From Atrina japonica (taxonomy: Eukaryota > Mollusca > Bivalvia > Pterioida > Pinnidae): a stretch of 64,000 bases of DNA. Below, in pieces: positions 25,701 through 36,239 of the stretch. The translations under genes and the position numbers were made by a program. Location of the stretch: positions 165,001 to 229,000 of the forward strand of contig BROG01000256.1 in NCBI GenBank assembly GCA_030159075.1. The letters are read 5' to 3'. Each line of letters begins with the position of its first letter. The first letter of the stretch is position 1. The notes beneath the pieces are model-generated. The model did no database searches. It was not told where the DNA came from and saw nothing but the letters and a program-made list of their open reading frames with translations.

Positions 25701-26340
25701 TCGATCATTCTGCATAATACACAAACCGTTTGACCACAGATGCCCCGATACTCATGTAAACTACATATGTAGACTACCAGTACTGGATTTACTTGCGGGT
25801 ACTTTGTAGCCAGATTCTCTCCTCCACCAATAGAAACTGACTGCCACCATATAACTGAAAAATTGTTGAGTGTGGCGTAAAACACCATTCAAAATTGAAA
25901 AAAAAAGTATCATTATGTATATTGTGTATACATGTGAAACAGTTTATGTAGATAATGTCTAAATGTTCTTGTCAGACTTAGATGTAGAACCTACGGGTCC
26001 AGAGTTTTGAAAGCCTGACTTTGATTTTTTGTAAACTTGACAACATACATGTACATGTACATGTATAATGTATATTCACCTTATAAACTATATTCCCATG
26101 TGATATGTACTCTGAACCAATAAAAAAGCACTTTGTGTCTCTTGTACTTTGAGAATGGTTAATTTTTCTGATATGGGTATGTACATAAAATTTATCTAAA
26201 TCCAGAACAGTATTAAATCTAAAACCAGTAAAATATTTGGTCAACCTAGAAAGCTTTAGCTATTGATTACCCCAAAGTTTTAAATCTCAACTTATGTTGG
26301 TACACATAGCTAACTAGATGTACAATTATTAAATGAAGGT

Positions 26341-26373
<33 letters not shown>

Positions 26374-29300
26374 TTATTGAGACCTCAGAAAATCATGACA
26401 AAACATACTGTAACTATATGTTTCATAATTCTTTGGAAGGGATTTTTCTACCTCAAAATTCTGGGTCCAGGGTCCAAAAAATTGGGAAAATATACAAAGT
26501 TTTAACTAAAACAGAAAAAATCAGTTTGAGACATATTTGAAAATATTTAACTTTTTATTTTGAAATTCCAAATAGGGAATTTTTTCTAATTTTTGGGGGA
26601 AATTGTGAAAATACAGGCCATTTTTGCATAGGGAGTTTGTCCTGTAACCGGACCCCAAAACCACCTAGGAAAATCCCTGCTAGATAAATCTATATCTAGG
26701 TGAAAAGAATCATTCAATGGTTTACATAAAGAGCGATATAAATTTCATACATGTATCAAGCTCTTAGTGATATTACACAAAAATGATATACCTGTAGCGT
26801 TTAACAGTGGTGATAACTATCAACCATATTGGCTTTGTTGTAAAATTCTTGGCTCACAGTTCACATTTAGAAAAGTTAAACATTTATACTTTTAGATACC
26901 TCCAAAATTTATGTAGATAAAATGTATATGAGAAAGTTTGCGGGTTGAAAGTTTTTGTTATAATGTAAGTTTAGAGAGGGATTAAGAAAGTTTACACAGG
27001 GTTTATTTTAGACAAGGTTTTGCGCACTCATTGTATGTATCTTGCCTTACAAGACAGGAGTGTAATAAATGATAACCTGTCGATAACTGCTGATAAATTG
27101 ATGTTTGATCAACTGACCTAATTTTGATAATATGGACTGAAGCTTTTGATGTTGTACATGTACTTATTAAATGCCATTCATGAATTGGTGTATTAATTGT
27201 TATGCGCCTTTGTCATACTCACTATTATACAACAAGACCAATAGGTAGATGCAGTCTAGGTCTACATGTACAAAGTTTGATTTATTAACTGTTTTTCATT
27301 ATCTCAGCAACTATTAGGTCACCGTATTCTTTCAGATGACATATTGCAATTTGTTGACATCTGTCACTGTGCAGTATACATAACAGGTGGATGTGTACAG
27401 GTGTCATGCTGAAATTTAATTTTTTTTCTCAATTTTTTTTCAACAAACCCTGATCATGATTAGATTTTGGCTAGTGGCATCCATCCCTAAAGTAAACAGC
27501 AACAAAAAAAAAAACCAAAACAAAACAAAAAGAGGAGAAATTGGTATCTCATTAATGCCCTTTACAGAAAAGTTTGAAATCCAATTGTATACCAGATCTT
27601 TCATATTGTGAAAAAACATGACATCTGGGTCAAACAGTAAAATCTCGGATGACTTATGGGTCTTAGTATGACCTCTTCTTTTGTCAGGTGACTGTGGAGT
27701 CCCATAAGATCTCTTCTTTAATCAGGGGACTGTGGAGTCCCATATGACCTCTATTTTAGCCAGATGACCTTGTAGTCTTAAACTTAAAGCCAGAATTTAT
27801 GGAGGATGGAAATGTACATTTTACATATACCCAATAAAAGCCCACCAGCCCCTGAAACATGATCAAGGTCAAACTGTACATGACTAGAGGTCAGAGGTCA
27901 TATGGCTTAAAGTTTGAAGCCTCAGTAACTGGTACATAACCGCAATAACAACCATACAAATGTCACAAAATATATACCTATATACACATGCATATTGCAG
28001 AAATGTGATGCTCAGTTTCACTTACCTGTGTTACATTTGCACTACATGTACACATGTCTATTCATAATCGTACCTAGTCTATCTTCATGCATATTGAATT
28101 TCAAGAACAGAGCTAAAGAAAACCTTTTCCAAGAATTGCTTTCATTTTCAGTTTATGATATACATGTACATTTATGTAGTAAGTGCAAATACTGAAGGAG
28201 TGTAGCGTTGTTCCTATATCAAAAATGCCTACACGTTGTACATGTAGGTATATATAACCTGCAAATATAAGTTGTTAAAACTATGCCAAGGTAGTCACCC
28301 TTCATTATCAGTGCTTAAATCCTGGCTTACAAATCAAATGTCATTCTGCTTAGCTCACCTGTACAGGTAGCTCAGGTAAATGTTTTGTTTTTATTGTTAT
28401 TTCAAGTCAAGAATTTATTGACTTGTATGAAGTCAGTCACCTCTTTTCAGCATTGGTTTAAGCCCCACTGGAACCTAAGCTGATTTTGTGAGGAAATTTG
28501 CCAATTTACTTGTGAAAGGCCAGTGACCTCTTCCCGGGAACATTGTTACCAGGTTCTCTTCCCACCATTACAAAGTGGCTGCCATGATATAACTGGAAAT
28601 TTGTTGAGTGTGATTTAAAACACAATTCCAACCGATAAAAATACTGCACATTTTGATCTGTGCTATGGCTTGAGGTCAATACACCACAGTCAAGCCTGGT
28701 GACTTTGCAGAGCCTATCAAGACACAGACTAGTGACTTTCAGTTGTTGTGCCAAAGTTTTGGGAAATGAATATCCCATGCCGATGCTTATTTGGTCGTAG
28801 TTATGACCTGTATTACCTGTATTCCAACACAATACCTTGTGCTTGCATGACCAATGCTCTTCTACTTCATGTATAATACTGTGAGTGTTTCTATGTAAAA
28901 AATCTATGCGCGAAGCAGTATATGCCTTTGCCTCGGAAAATTCTAAATTGTTGATCATTTTCAAATTGTTTTATCCAAGCCATTAATTTCCTCAATCCTT
29001 TTAACTCACCAACCCCTGTGGTAACATTTAGACTCATCCACATCTATAAATAGTACAGTCTACTTTTATAAGCAGGTGTGAACAAGTTCATATTGCATGT
29101 AAAATTATTATAAAATTTTGAATCTAAATTATACAACCCTGAATTCTAACAGTGGACTTAACATTCTTTGAAATGGGCCGGTCCAAATGTGACTTCAGGG
29201 TTGGTACATGTAAGTTAACCAAAGAATAATTGTTTTAAGTTGCTAGAGAAATACATGTTTGGATCAGGTTAAAATAATTATTTTTTTATTTTTAAAAAAA

Positions 29301-29463
29301 TTATTACTATTTCAGGATGTGGAAAACCCAAAGCCGGCACAGAAACATTCTCAGAATTACCGAGAGGTGCGATTTCAACAGTTTGCATCTGTGGAATATA
29401 AAGGAATACCATATATGACCCCACAAGATTTTCTGGAGTCAGTCACCGAGCAGCTACCAAGAA
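19385..29463 (+). CDS. MICU2/MICU3-like mitochondrial calcium uptake protein, 5' part only (exons 19385-19606 and 29316-29463)
   Basis: MICU proteins are EF-hand regulators that gate the mitochondrial calcium uniporter from the intermembrane space. Exon 1 encodes an arginine-rich, mitochondrial-targeting-like N-terminus followed by a short hydrophobic segment (YVFIGLSAAGFASWHLW). Exon 2 encodes the conserved stretch containing 'REVRFQQFASVEYKG' and 'PYMTPQDFLESVTEQ', which matches the region before the first EF-hand in MICU2 and MICU3. Exon 1 ends in phase 0 (ACAGAG|GTGAGT), exon 2 starts after TATTTCAG|GAT in phase 0 and ends AGAA|GTACGT in phase 1, so they join without a shift (124 codons). 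The EF-hand exons were not found downstream to 64 kb, so the gene is partial here. MICU2 versus MICU3 is not resolved; MICU3 seems slightly more likely. Confidence 0.8.
20583..21180. mobile_element. Element family H, copy with internal insertion
   Basis: Starts 'aggcctttttctgtt' and ends near 'agaaaaggtc'. The flanks align with the 23613-23860 copy (for example 'aaaatgccattgg', 'ggaatctcttttt', 'ggaattttttccatcaaatt'). The middle is about 300 bp longer, so something has inserted. Confidence 0.55.
21780..21940. mobile_element. Short element family E ('taggcaggtgcccttt')
   Basis: Ends with 'taggcaggtgccctttgtac' and 'agaggtggcctttaatgc'. Related ends occur at about 55832-55885 and 60087-60135. 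The left part contains 'gtctataaagccactc'. Interior inverted similarity suggests a MITE. Confidence 0.5.
22663..22698. repeat. (CT)n microsatellite
   Basis: CT run preceded by 'ctgtctgtctgtctctgtgt'. Confidence 0.95.
22750..22858 (-). mobile_element. TTAA-bounded MITE, decayed copy
   Basis: Contains 'agacacatttagact' and 'tttttttcaggggtagatg', the inverse of the short-form consensus. The boundaries are diverged. Confidence 0.45.
23365..23490 (+). mobile_element. SINE family A, 3' fragment
   Basis: Carries 'gtgagaaagtttgcctgttt', 'acttgcagaaggccggtggt' and 'ccaccaccatataact', shared with the copies at 28430, 33785, 41175 (inverted) and 58535. Confidence 0.7.
23613..23860. mobile_element. Element family H, short copy
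   Basis: About 250 bp with ends 'gggtctttttggtcaatttt' and 'atagaaaaaggccttg', which are roughly inverted. Homologous to both flanks of the 20583-21180 copy. Confidence 0.6.
24045..24545 (+). repeat. 72-bp minisatellite, about seven units
   Basis: 'acaatatgtacaaactttct' and 'ccacaagtggcgtaaagccg' recur every 72 bp (ATG of successive units at 24118, 24190, 24262, 24334, 24406, 24478). Because 72 is a multiple of three, a frame stays open as a 24-residue repeat (MYKLSTSNDYTTTSGVKPLF..). One unit has a TAA, splitting it. I see no splice or homology evidence that it is translated. Confidence 0.92.
25790..25897 (+). mobile_element. SINE family A, 3' fragment
   Basis: Contains 'tacttgcgggtactttgtag', 'ttctctcctccaccaat' and the tail 'ttgttgagtgtggcgtaaaa'. 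Confidence 0.7.
26341..26372. repeat. poly-G run (32 G)
   Basis: Thirty-two consecutive G on the plus strand, preceded by 'aatgaaggt'. Confidence 0.97.
26440..26690 (+). mobile_element. Element family G, forward copy
   Basis: About 250 bp, from 'gggatttttctacctcaaaa' to 'cctaggaaaatccctg'. The ends are roughly inverted. The same element in reverse lies at 38130-38372 and 39618-39858; a partial end is at about 35330-35372. Confidence 0.65.
28430..28640 (+). mobile_element. SINE family A copy
   Basis: Has 'gccccactggaacctaagct', 'ttacttgtgaaaggcc', 'aacattgttaccaggttctc' and a tail 'ttgttgagtgtgatttaaaa'. The tRNA-like head is degraded. Confidence 0.7.
29001..29218 (+). mobile_element. TTAA-bounded MITE, long form
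   Basis: Begins 'ttaactcaccaacccctg' and ends 'gtaagttaa', so TTAA is at both ends. Interior matches 7066-7270 and 56213-56428. It sits about 100 bp upstream of MICU exon 2. Confidence 0.75.
29316..29463 (+). CDS. MICU-like gene, exon 2
   Basis: This 148-bp exon follows acceptor TATTTCAG|GATGTGG and ends at donor AGAA|GTACGTA. It encodes 49 residues plus one base. 'RFQQFASVEYKGIPYMTPQD' is the diagnostic stretch; MICU-family proteins carry a conserved 'FASVEYEG..(F/Y)MTPxDFL' block here. The next exon must begin with the last two bases of a codon starting with A. Confidence 0.82.
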
Positions 29464-29749
29464 GTACGTATTCTTTATAGCATCAGTTGGAGTTTGGTTT
29501 TCATATACAAAATGCGCAAAAAAAATTGAATAAAAATCAATTACTTTTGTAAGCAATCAAAAGTGTCTCATTTTGTTCAGAAAGATTTCTCTAGATAAAA
29601 ATGTTATGTTATCAATATTGTGCCAAAGTTTAATTTGTTGGAGAAATTAAACTCCTCACATTTTTACCTTTGTTGGACCCTTCATGTACATACATGTATA
29701 CTTGTAACACCACGTTTACCTATAATCAGGGGAAGTAACTCTTACATTG

Positions 29750-30300
29750 AAGGATACATTGTAAAGTACATTTATAACACCTCACTAATCAGACCACTTG
29801 GAGTCAGTCAGTTAGGTGGTCTTAATAGTGAGGTTCCACTGTAACACCTCACTAATCAGACCGCTTTGAGTCAGTCAGTTAGGTGGTCTTAATAGTGAGG
29901 TTCCACTGTAACACCTCACTAATCAGACCGCTTTGAGTCAGTCAGTTAGGTGGTCTTAATAGCGAGGTTCCACTGTAACACCTCACTAATCAGACCACTT
30001 TGAGTCAGTCAGGTGGTCTTAATAGCGATGTTCCACTGTAACACCTCACTAATCAGACCACTTTGAGTCAGTCAGTTAGGTGGTCTTAATAGTGAGGTTC
30101 CACTGTAACACCTTACTAATCAGACCACTTTGAGTCAGTCAGATGGTCTTAATAACAATGTTCCACTGTAACACCTCACTAATCAGACCGCTTTGAGTCA
30201 GTCAGTTAGGTGGTCTTAATAGCTAGGTTCCACTGTAACACCACTAATCAGACCACTTTGAGTCAGTCAGGTGGTCTTAATAACAAGGTTCTACTGTATA
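29750..30300 (+). repeat. Tandem array of 63-67-bp hairpin units
   Basis: About eight units of 'taacacctcactaatcagac' ... 'ggtggtcttaatagtgagg' with 'ttccactg'. Within each unit the two halves are near-inverted (CCTCACTAATCAGACCAC against GTGGTCTTAATAGTGAGG), so each can fold alone. Some units lack 'ttag' (63 bp). The motif resembles TACAGT-ended MITEs elsewhere in the window. Confidence 0.9.
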
Positions 30301-32599
30301 CACATGTAATAGTGCTATTGTCATTACTTCAGTACAGTATACTTCTCAATCTTAATCTATACATATATATCCGTGTAAAGTTTTGAATAAAGTATTGTGA
30401 TCAGATAAGTTCAAGTTCATTTTGATGTTGGGAGTTGTGAGAATGGCATTGATACTCAAGTGCAAGCAAACACTTGAGTTCCTTTTCTAATCGATCTCTT
30501 TCTCTCCCTTCATTCTTTAGACCTTTGTCGTGTATTATGAATTGACCTCCCAGATATATACCAAAGATAGAAGTTACGTATTTTAAATATTCTTATATCG
30601 GTATGTGTATAAGCCAACTACAAAATGCCTTTGTATGTCTGTGTAGAAAATCTTTTGTACCAAAAAAACCTTTGGGTTGTGCTGACTCCAGTGTTCTTTC
30701 TTTGCTATGGAACAAGAAGTCAGGTTAAGGTTAAGTCTTACAGACAATTGATTGCATTCACAATGTCCTCGACTTTCTTCTATTTTTTTTTTTTTAAAAA
30801 GTTTCCTTTGATCTTTGGCTTGTTTTAAAAGTAGTATAACGGTGGGGGAAAATAATAACACATACACATATACATCCAAATACCTATGTTGCCTGTTTAG
30901 ATCTTTGTAACGGGATCTTCCATTAAGCTTCAAAACAGAGAGACCATTGTACGACTTAGAATAAAGATAATCCTTGCAACCCCAATCAGTGAGACTTAAG
31001 GAAGAAAAATGTATCAATGAACAATTATTGAATAGGCCACGACCTGTAACCATTTATTGAATGAATACATGAATTTTTTTGTAAGGTGTGTGGCTTTGAT
31101 TTTCTATGGTCACCGATTCTTCATTCATGATATTGAATAACGGGAAAAAAGTATACCGTAGTATTTAAAATACCTTGAAATTTCAGAGACTCATTCATTG
31201 CACAAGTTTTATTTGGTTCCATGCATGCAAAGACGTTTTTCATTGTTCAGAGCAAGCGTTCAATGAATGGCTAATTATGTTTTTTATACACTTCCCATGA
31301 TTTTCAGTCGTTTTAAAATTCAAATGAAGAAATTCATTCTCTGAGAATTTTTTCTCCCTATCGGCATAGATCTTATCAGGAAGATGATGTCAGTCTTTTA
31401 TCTTTTGGGAGATGACTTGATTAACTTTTCGATTATTGTGTTTGTCAATTCCCAAGCCCTTCGCATTAGTGCAGTCACACATGTATATATTATTTGTCTG
31501 GCTGAGTAATATCTGAAGTATTTCAACTTCAACCTTTTCAAGGTCATAGAGTAATTAATTTCAGACGACTTTAATTACTTTACTGGTCAGTGAGTGTTCA
31601 AAAATAAAAAGTATGTACATTTTCTGTAATATTGTTGTTTTACGTCTTGACAAGAATTAGATCTAGTATCTAGCAACAGGACATCAAAATGTTACAGGTT
31701 TTTTCCATATGTTTACTTTGATTTTGTTCATGTAGGTAGGGGCCTGGGACCGTATATTGATTCATCAATACTCATGCAATGCATGTTTTCACAGATCTAT
31801 ATGTTGTACAGTGAAATCATTTTTTCCTTTCTAAAATGTAGTTTTATAAAATACAGAAATGTATTATAGAAAAACAGAAATTGTTTTTGAAAAATCGACC
31901 CCAAGGATGCTTTCTCTTATGGTGGACTAACATATAGCTATCATGTATGTACATGTACCTGTAAGTTAATTTTGTAAAGATGTGGATTTTCTTCCTCTGG
32001 CAATTCCAGACTTAGCAATGTCCAAGACTTCTATCTCTGTTACTTGCCGACAAGATTGGGTCATGAGATATCTTGATGTTTGCTTCAGATGCAGACACTA
32101 TTAATGTGTCGTTTATCTGTTTTTCCGTTTATCTGTTTTTCTGTATAAAGATTAATTCTCCGGCAAACAAATTGTCCTGCCTCAAGATTGTGTCTCTCAT
32201 GCATCACTTTCCCTGCACAGCGAGTACAAACAATACCATCATATTTGCAATATAAATTTATGATAACAGAAACCTTGCAAGTATTGCTTAACTCAATGAT
32301 TCTATGCATTCTGATGTCGATTTTTCCTTTTGGTTGACAACTGATGTTTAGACGTAAGTTTATTAGATCATGTATAGATCTTTTTTATGTTTTATCAAAT
32401 TGCTGAATCTCCATCTAAAAAGAATATATTTGATTCGACACAAAATTTCTGTAAAGCAGAAATATGGCCACATGACACTTTTCTCATACAGTAATTGCTT
32501 TTACATTGTAGGACTCAGTCTGATTGTTTTTTTGGTTTTTTTTTTGTATCATTTTTTTTTTCATTCTTCCAAGAATATGAACTTCTATGGAAACGTCAT

Positions 32600-32745
32600 T
32601 TACTTGCAGAACATCGGTGGTCTCTTCCTGGGTACGTACATGTGTACAACCCGTGTTCTTCCCTTCTCCAGTAAAAAATGGCAACCACCTTATACGGTAA
32701 CTGAAGTATTGTTTAGTTTGGTGTAAAATACCATTGAAAACAAAA
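32600..32745 (+). mobile_element. SINE family A, 3' fragment
   Basis: Contains 'tttacttgcagaacatcggt', 'ggtctcttcctgggtac' and 'tagtttggtgtaaaatacca'. No tRNA head is present. Confidence 0.6.
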
Positions 32746-32833
32746 AATTATGTCAGAAAATGTCAAGAGCTACTACAGGTGAAGGACTTGAAATTCGGAC
32801 CTATCCCATGGACACCAGTACTAGGAAAGTGGT

Positions 32834-32924
32834 TTAACTCATCAAGCCCTGAAAAACAATGGACTCCTCTGTAAATCAATGACTTAGGCCAGTCTAAATG
32901 TGACTTTAGAGGTGAATGTGTTAA
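32834..32924 (+). mobile_element. TTAA-bounded MITE, short form (91 bp)
   Basis: TTAACTCATCAAGCCCTG at the left, GGTGAATGTGTTAA at the right (TTAA on both sides). The middle holds 'ctgtaaatcaatgactta', common to all short forms. Confidence 0.75.
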
Positions 32925-32957
32925 TATGACCATATACCTTAATTTTTAGATTCATAT

Positions 32958-33262
32958 TTCATTGTGCATGCAATGCCAGTGATTTACACTGTGGTGGTCC
33001 CATTCATTGCGCATGCAATGCCAGTGATTTACACTGGCGGTCCCATTCATTGCGCATGCAATGCCAGTGATTTACACTGGCTGTCTCATTCATTGCGCAT
33101 GCAATGCCAGTGATTTACACTGGCTGTCTCATTCATTGCACATGCAATGCCAGTGATTTACACTGGCGGTCCCATTCATTGCGCATGCAATGCCAGTGAG
33201 TTACACTGTGGCAGTCCCATTCATTGCACATGCAATGCCAGTGATTTACACTGTGGTGGTCT
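32958..33262 (+). repeat. 43-45-bp tandem array, seven units
   Basis: 'cattgcgcatgcaatgccag' recurs at about 32960, 33001, 33044, 33087, 33130, 33173 and 33218. Each unit contains the near-palindrome 'cattgcgcatgcaatg'. Confidence 0.92.
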
Positions 33263-33784
33263 CTATCAGGTTTTATTTAGAGGATTTATATTTAACAAAG
33301 TGGTTTTCAAACTGTTTATTTTAAAGACTGGTGTTTCAGGTTTAGAAATTAAACTCAATCAAGGAGCTACCTGGGGTCATATGTCAGGATTTTTGGAGCC
33401 CAGTTGCATGTCTGGAAGCCCAGAAACTTGCTCTTCGTATAGGAGCAATTAACATTCTATTTAAAAATGTTTACTACATGTATGTAAACATATTTTACAG
33501 TAGTTTATACACTAGCTAGCAGGGTATTGTACTCAGCTTACAAGAATGTCAGTTGAAATTTGTGAAAGTGCAAGATTTATCCCCCACATTTTGAGTAGGT
33601 AGCCACCTGGGCTAACACACTGTGAAATCTACTACTCAACATGGGCTACTTGGCCCCTGGTTATTTCTATCCCTGTGGTCAGTCATGAGAGTGGACTTTC
33701 AAGACAGGTTCCATTGTAGAACATTGTATGCTGCATGCAAATTTTGCAGATTTTCAATTATTTAAATTAAAAGGTGGGATGTTG

Positions 33785-34030
33785 GACTCCATGGCTGAGA
33801 ATGGTTAGAGCAGTTCAATTTAAACCCTGAAGTCCCTCACGTCTGGTCAGTGCAGGTTTAAGCCTCGCTGGAACCTAAGCTGATTTTTGTGAGAAAGGTT
33901 ACCAGTTTACTTGCTGAAGGCAGGTGGTCTGTTATTGGAATCAGGTTATTGCCTCCACCAATAAAACTGGCTGCCAGTCATGCATATCACAAAATATTTG
34001 ATGAGTGTTTCACAAAACAAAATCAATAAA
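33785..34030 (+). mobile_element. SINE family A, near full length
   Basis: The head 'atggctgagaatggttagag' looks like a decayed tRNA A-box, followed by 'gtctggtcagtgcaggttta' (B-box-like), 'gctggaacctaagctgattt' and an A-rich tail with 'aatcaataaaaaa'. About 245 bp. Confidence 0.7.
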
Positions 34031-34200
34031 AAAAATTAAAAAACCCGGACAAATTTTTCACAAGTTTGGTACGGTATGTACCAAAGATTCTGAATGCCCT
34101 CGCCTCGGGTGGGTCCAAGTGACCACAAGACCCCTTAAAGTCCTAAGTTACATAATGTATATATTATGCAATGCTCTTTGAGTTTCACTGCTACCTACTG

Positions 34201-34205
34201 ATATA

Positions 34206-34294
<89 letters not shown>
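34201..34294. repeat. (TA)n / (GT)n microsatellite
   Basis: Long TA run with a short GT start and one 'tac' interruption. Confidence 0.96.
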
Positions 34295-35060
34295 CTTGTA
34301 CCAGTAGTACTGCATACACATACTTCCTAAGTATCTCTTTTAAATGATGTTTTGTCGAAATTTATGTTTATAGAAAGAATTTATGTGTGCAAAACAAGGA
34401 TGAAATTGGATGAAATGTATACACGCTCAGGAAAATAAATGATTAATGATGGAAAAAAATGTTCAAGTGTGCAATTAAATCCACTATAAGCTATTATCAT
34501 TCTTTTGAATCCAACAAAAAGAGAATTTGATTTCTTTCATGAGTTGAAACTTACACACATATTTATATTCCTATTATGTGTGATTGTTGCTAAAAATTTA
34601 TATTCTAGACCCTTTCAATGATTATAATTTATACCCGTCATATAACAAAAACATTCTGTCCAACTACAAATGTTGTGATAATTTATTTTAAAGTGGTTAG
34701 AATTCTGTTTTGACAATACATTTATAAAAATTGTATTGTACAAGCCTAATTGCTATCATAACTTGTGTATAATCTAAACGTCCAAATGACGATCCCGAAT
34801 GTTGAATTTAGACAACAGCAACAGGTACGATCTGGTGTATATGATTTCTGAAACGCCCATGGAATTAACTTCCATATCAATAGTCAATAGTGTATTTTGC
34901 ATGGCAAGATTTAATATATATCATAGTGATACCATAAACTACGTATTTCCCTGTGTTGTTAACTCTGCGATTTTCTTATACATTGTACATGTACAAACCG
35001 TATGCGTGATTTTTTTTTTACGTGATGTCAGCAGCTTACTGTGAGCAGTCCTTCATTAAC

Positions 35061-35210
35061 GATAATTCTTAGCACAACTGTGGGATGGTGGGGCTAATTT
35101 ACACGAAAAACTCTTCACGATAATTCTTAGCACAACTGTGGGACTGGTGGGGGTAATTTACACGAAAAACTATTCACGATAATTCTTAGCACAACTGGTG
35201 GGGCATGTTT
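35061..35210 (+). repeat. 58-59-bp tandem repeat, three units
   Basis: 'gataattcttagcacaactg' begins at 35061, 35119 and 35178. The last unit is truncated. Confidence 0.85.
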
Positions 35211-35919
35211 TACATTAAAACATTTTCCTGTATTATTAATAAGTTAGTTCCGTTAAACTGGGTATACGACAAGAATTGGTCTTAAAGACTTCCTAAATTG
35301 TGTGTATGGTTGCCATTTTAACATTGGGAATACGGTACTGTAAATAGACCCAAAAACAGCCTCGGAAAATCCCTGAGATTGTACATGTACGTGCTTGAAA
35401 TTTGCTCTGGTCCATGTGTCCAGTAAATATTAGCAAGGGCCAGTAGATTACAAGTGTTGTTTTCATTTCAATAATTGTCACACATTTATAAATCTTGCAA
35501 AATCTATCTCATTTCTAATACAAACTGTCTTGTCCTCAGATGTTATAATTGCTTACTCTTTTATCAAAATACATGTATATCATAACATTAATTCCTTTGA
35601 GTACTTTGTGGGCCAGTAGAAGTTTGATGTTGCTAGTAGATTCTTTATGCTACTGGCCCTGTGGGCCACTTGGAGGGGGGGGACATTAAATTCAAGCCCT
35701 GGTTATATGATTCTTATTTGTCACGAAAGCTTGATGTGTGTTTATGTATGTTTACATGTATGTATAGAGTGAATTAGTTCAAACATTGTAATGTGTTAAA
35801 ATCTTTGTATTTATTATCACCTTTCAACATTTGACTTTTCCTTAATACTCTACATTCTCCATGCTGTGGTATTAATTATGTAATTAATTAATAGTATTTA
35901 ACGAGAAGCTGAAGGCTTA

Positions 35920-36056
35920 GTTTAGGAATTTATTAATCTGTTTGTCAGGATCAAGTTTTATATATACAGTTGTTGGCATAAGTATGTTTTAGGAACTTAT
36001 GAATCATTTTGTCAGAATCAAGTTTTATATATACAGTTGTTGGCCATAAGTATAGT
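35920..36056 (+). repeat. 67-bp direct duplication with a Tc1-like motif
   Basis: 'aagttttatatatacagttg' occurs twice, 67 bp apart. The 'ta-cagttgttggc.ataagta' part resembles the ends of Tc1/mariner transposons (TA followed by CAGT). It may be a remnant of two inserted ends. Only resemblance is claimed. Confidence 0.7.
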
Positions 36057-36224
36057 GTATGTTCACATAATTGATTTTCACTATAATATTATTAGTAAAA
36101 CTTTTTTCAATAATTCCTAGAGAATTTGTCTTTTATCCAATTTTAACAAAACTTGATTCGCAAAAATTTGAAGTTTTGGTACTCATTTGATAGAAATTCC
36201 ATTGTAATCTATTTATTGCTTCAG

Positions 36225-36239
36225 GAGAAATACGTAGGG
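36225..36239 (+). CDS. Candidate 15-bp microexon of the MICU-like gene
   Basis: A polypyrimidine-like run ending TTGCTTCAG is followed by 15 bases and then a perfect GTGAGT donor. In the phase left by exon 2 it would insert Arg-Glu-Ile-Arg-Arg and keep phase 1. No homology supports so short a segment, so this is only a splice-site-based candidate. Confidence 0.15.

Larger units (their letters stand above)
19607..29315 (+). other. MICU-like gene intron 1 (about 9.7 kb)
   Basis: Large intron with no recognised exon. It contains copies of an inverted-end element (about 20583-21180 and 23613-23860), a CT tract (22663-22698), a 72-bp minisatellite (24045-24545), a poly-G run (26341-26372), SINE pieces (about 23365-23490, 25790-25897, 28430-28640), a 47-bp triplication near 27640-27780 and a TTAA-bounded MITE (29001-29218). 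Confidence 0.65.

Noticed and set aside
24045..33262. CRISPR array
   Set aside because: The repeats are directly adjacent without unique spacers, and this is eukaryotic DNA.
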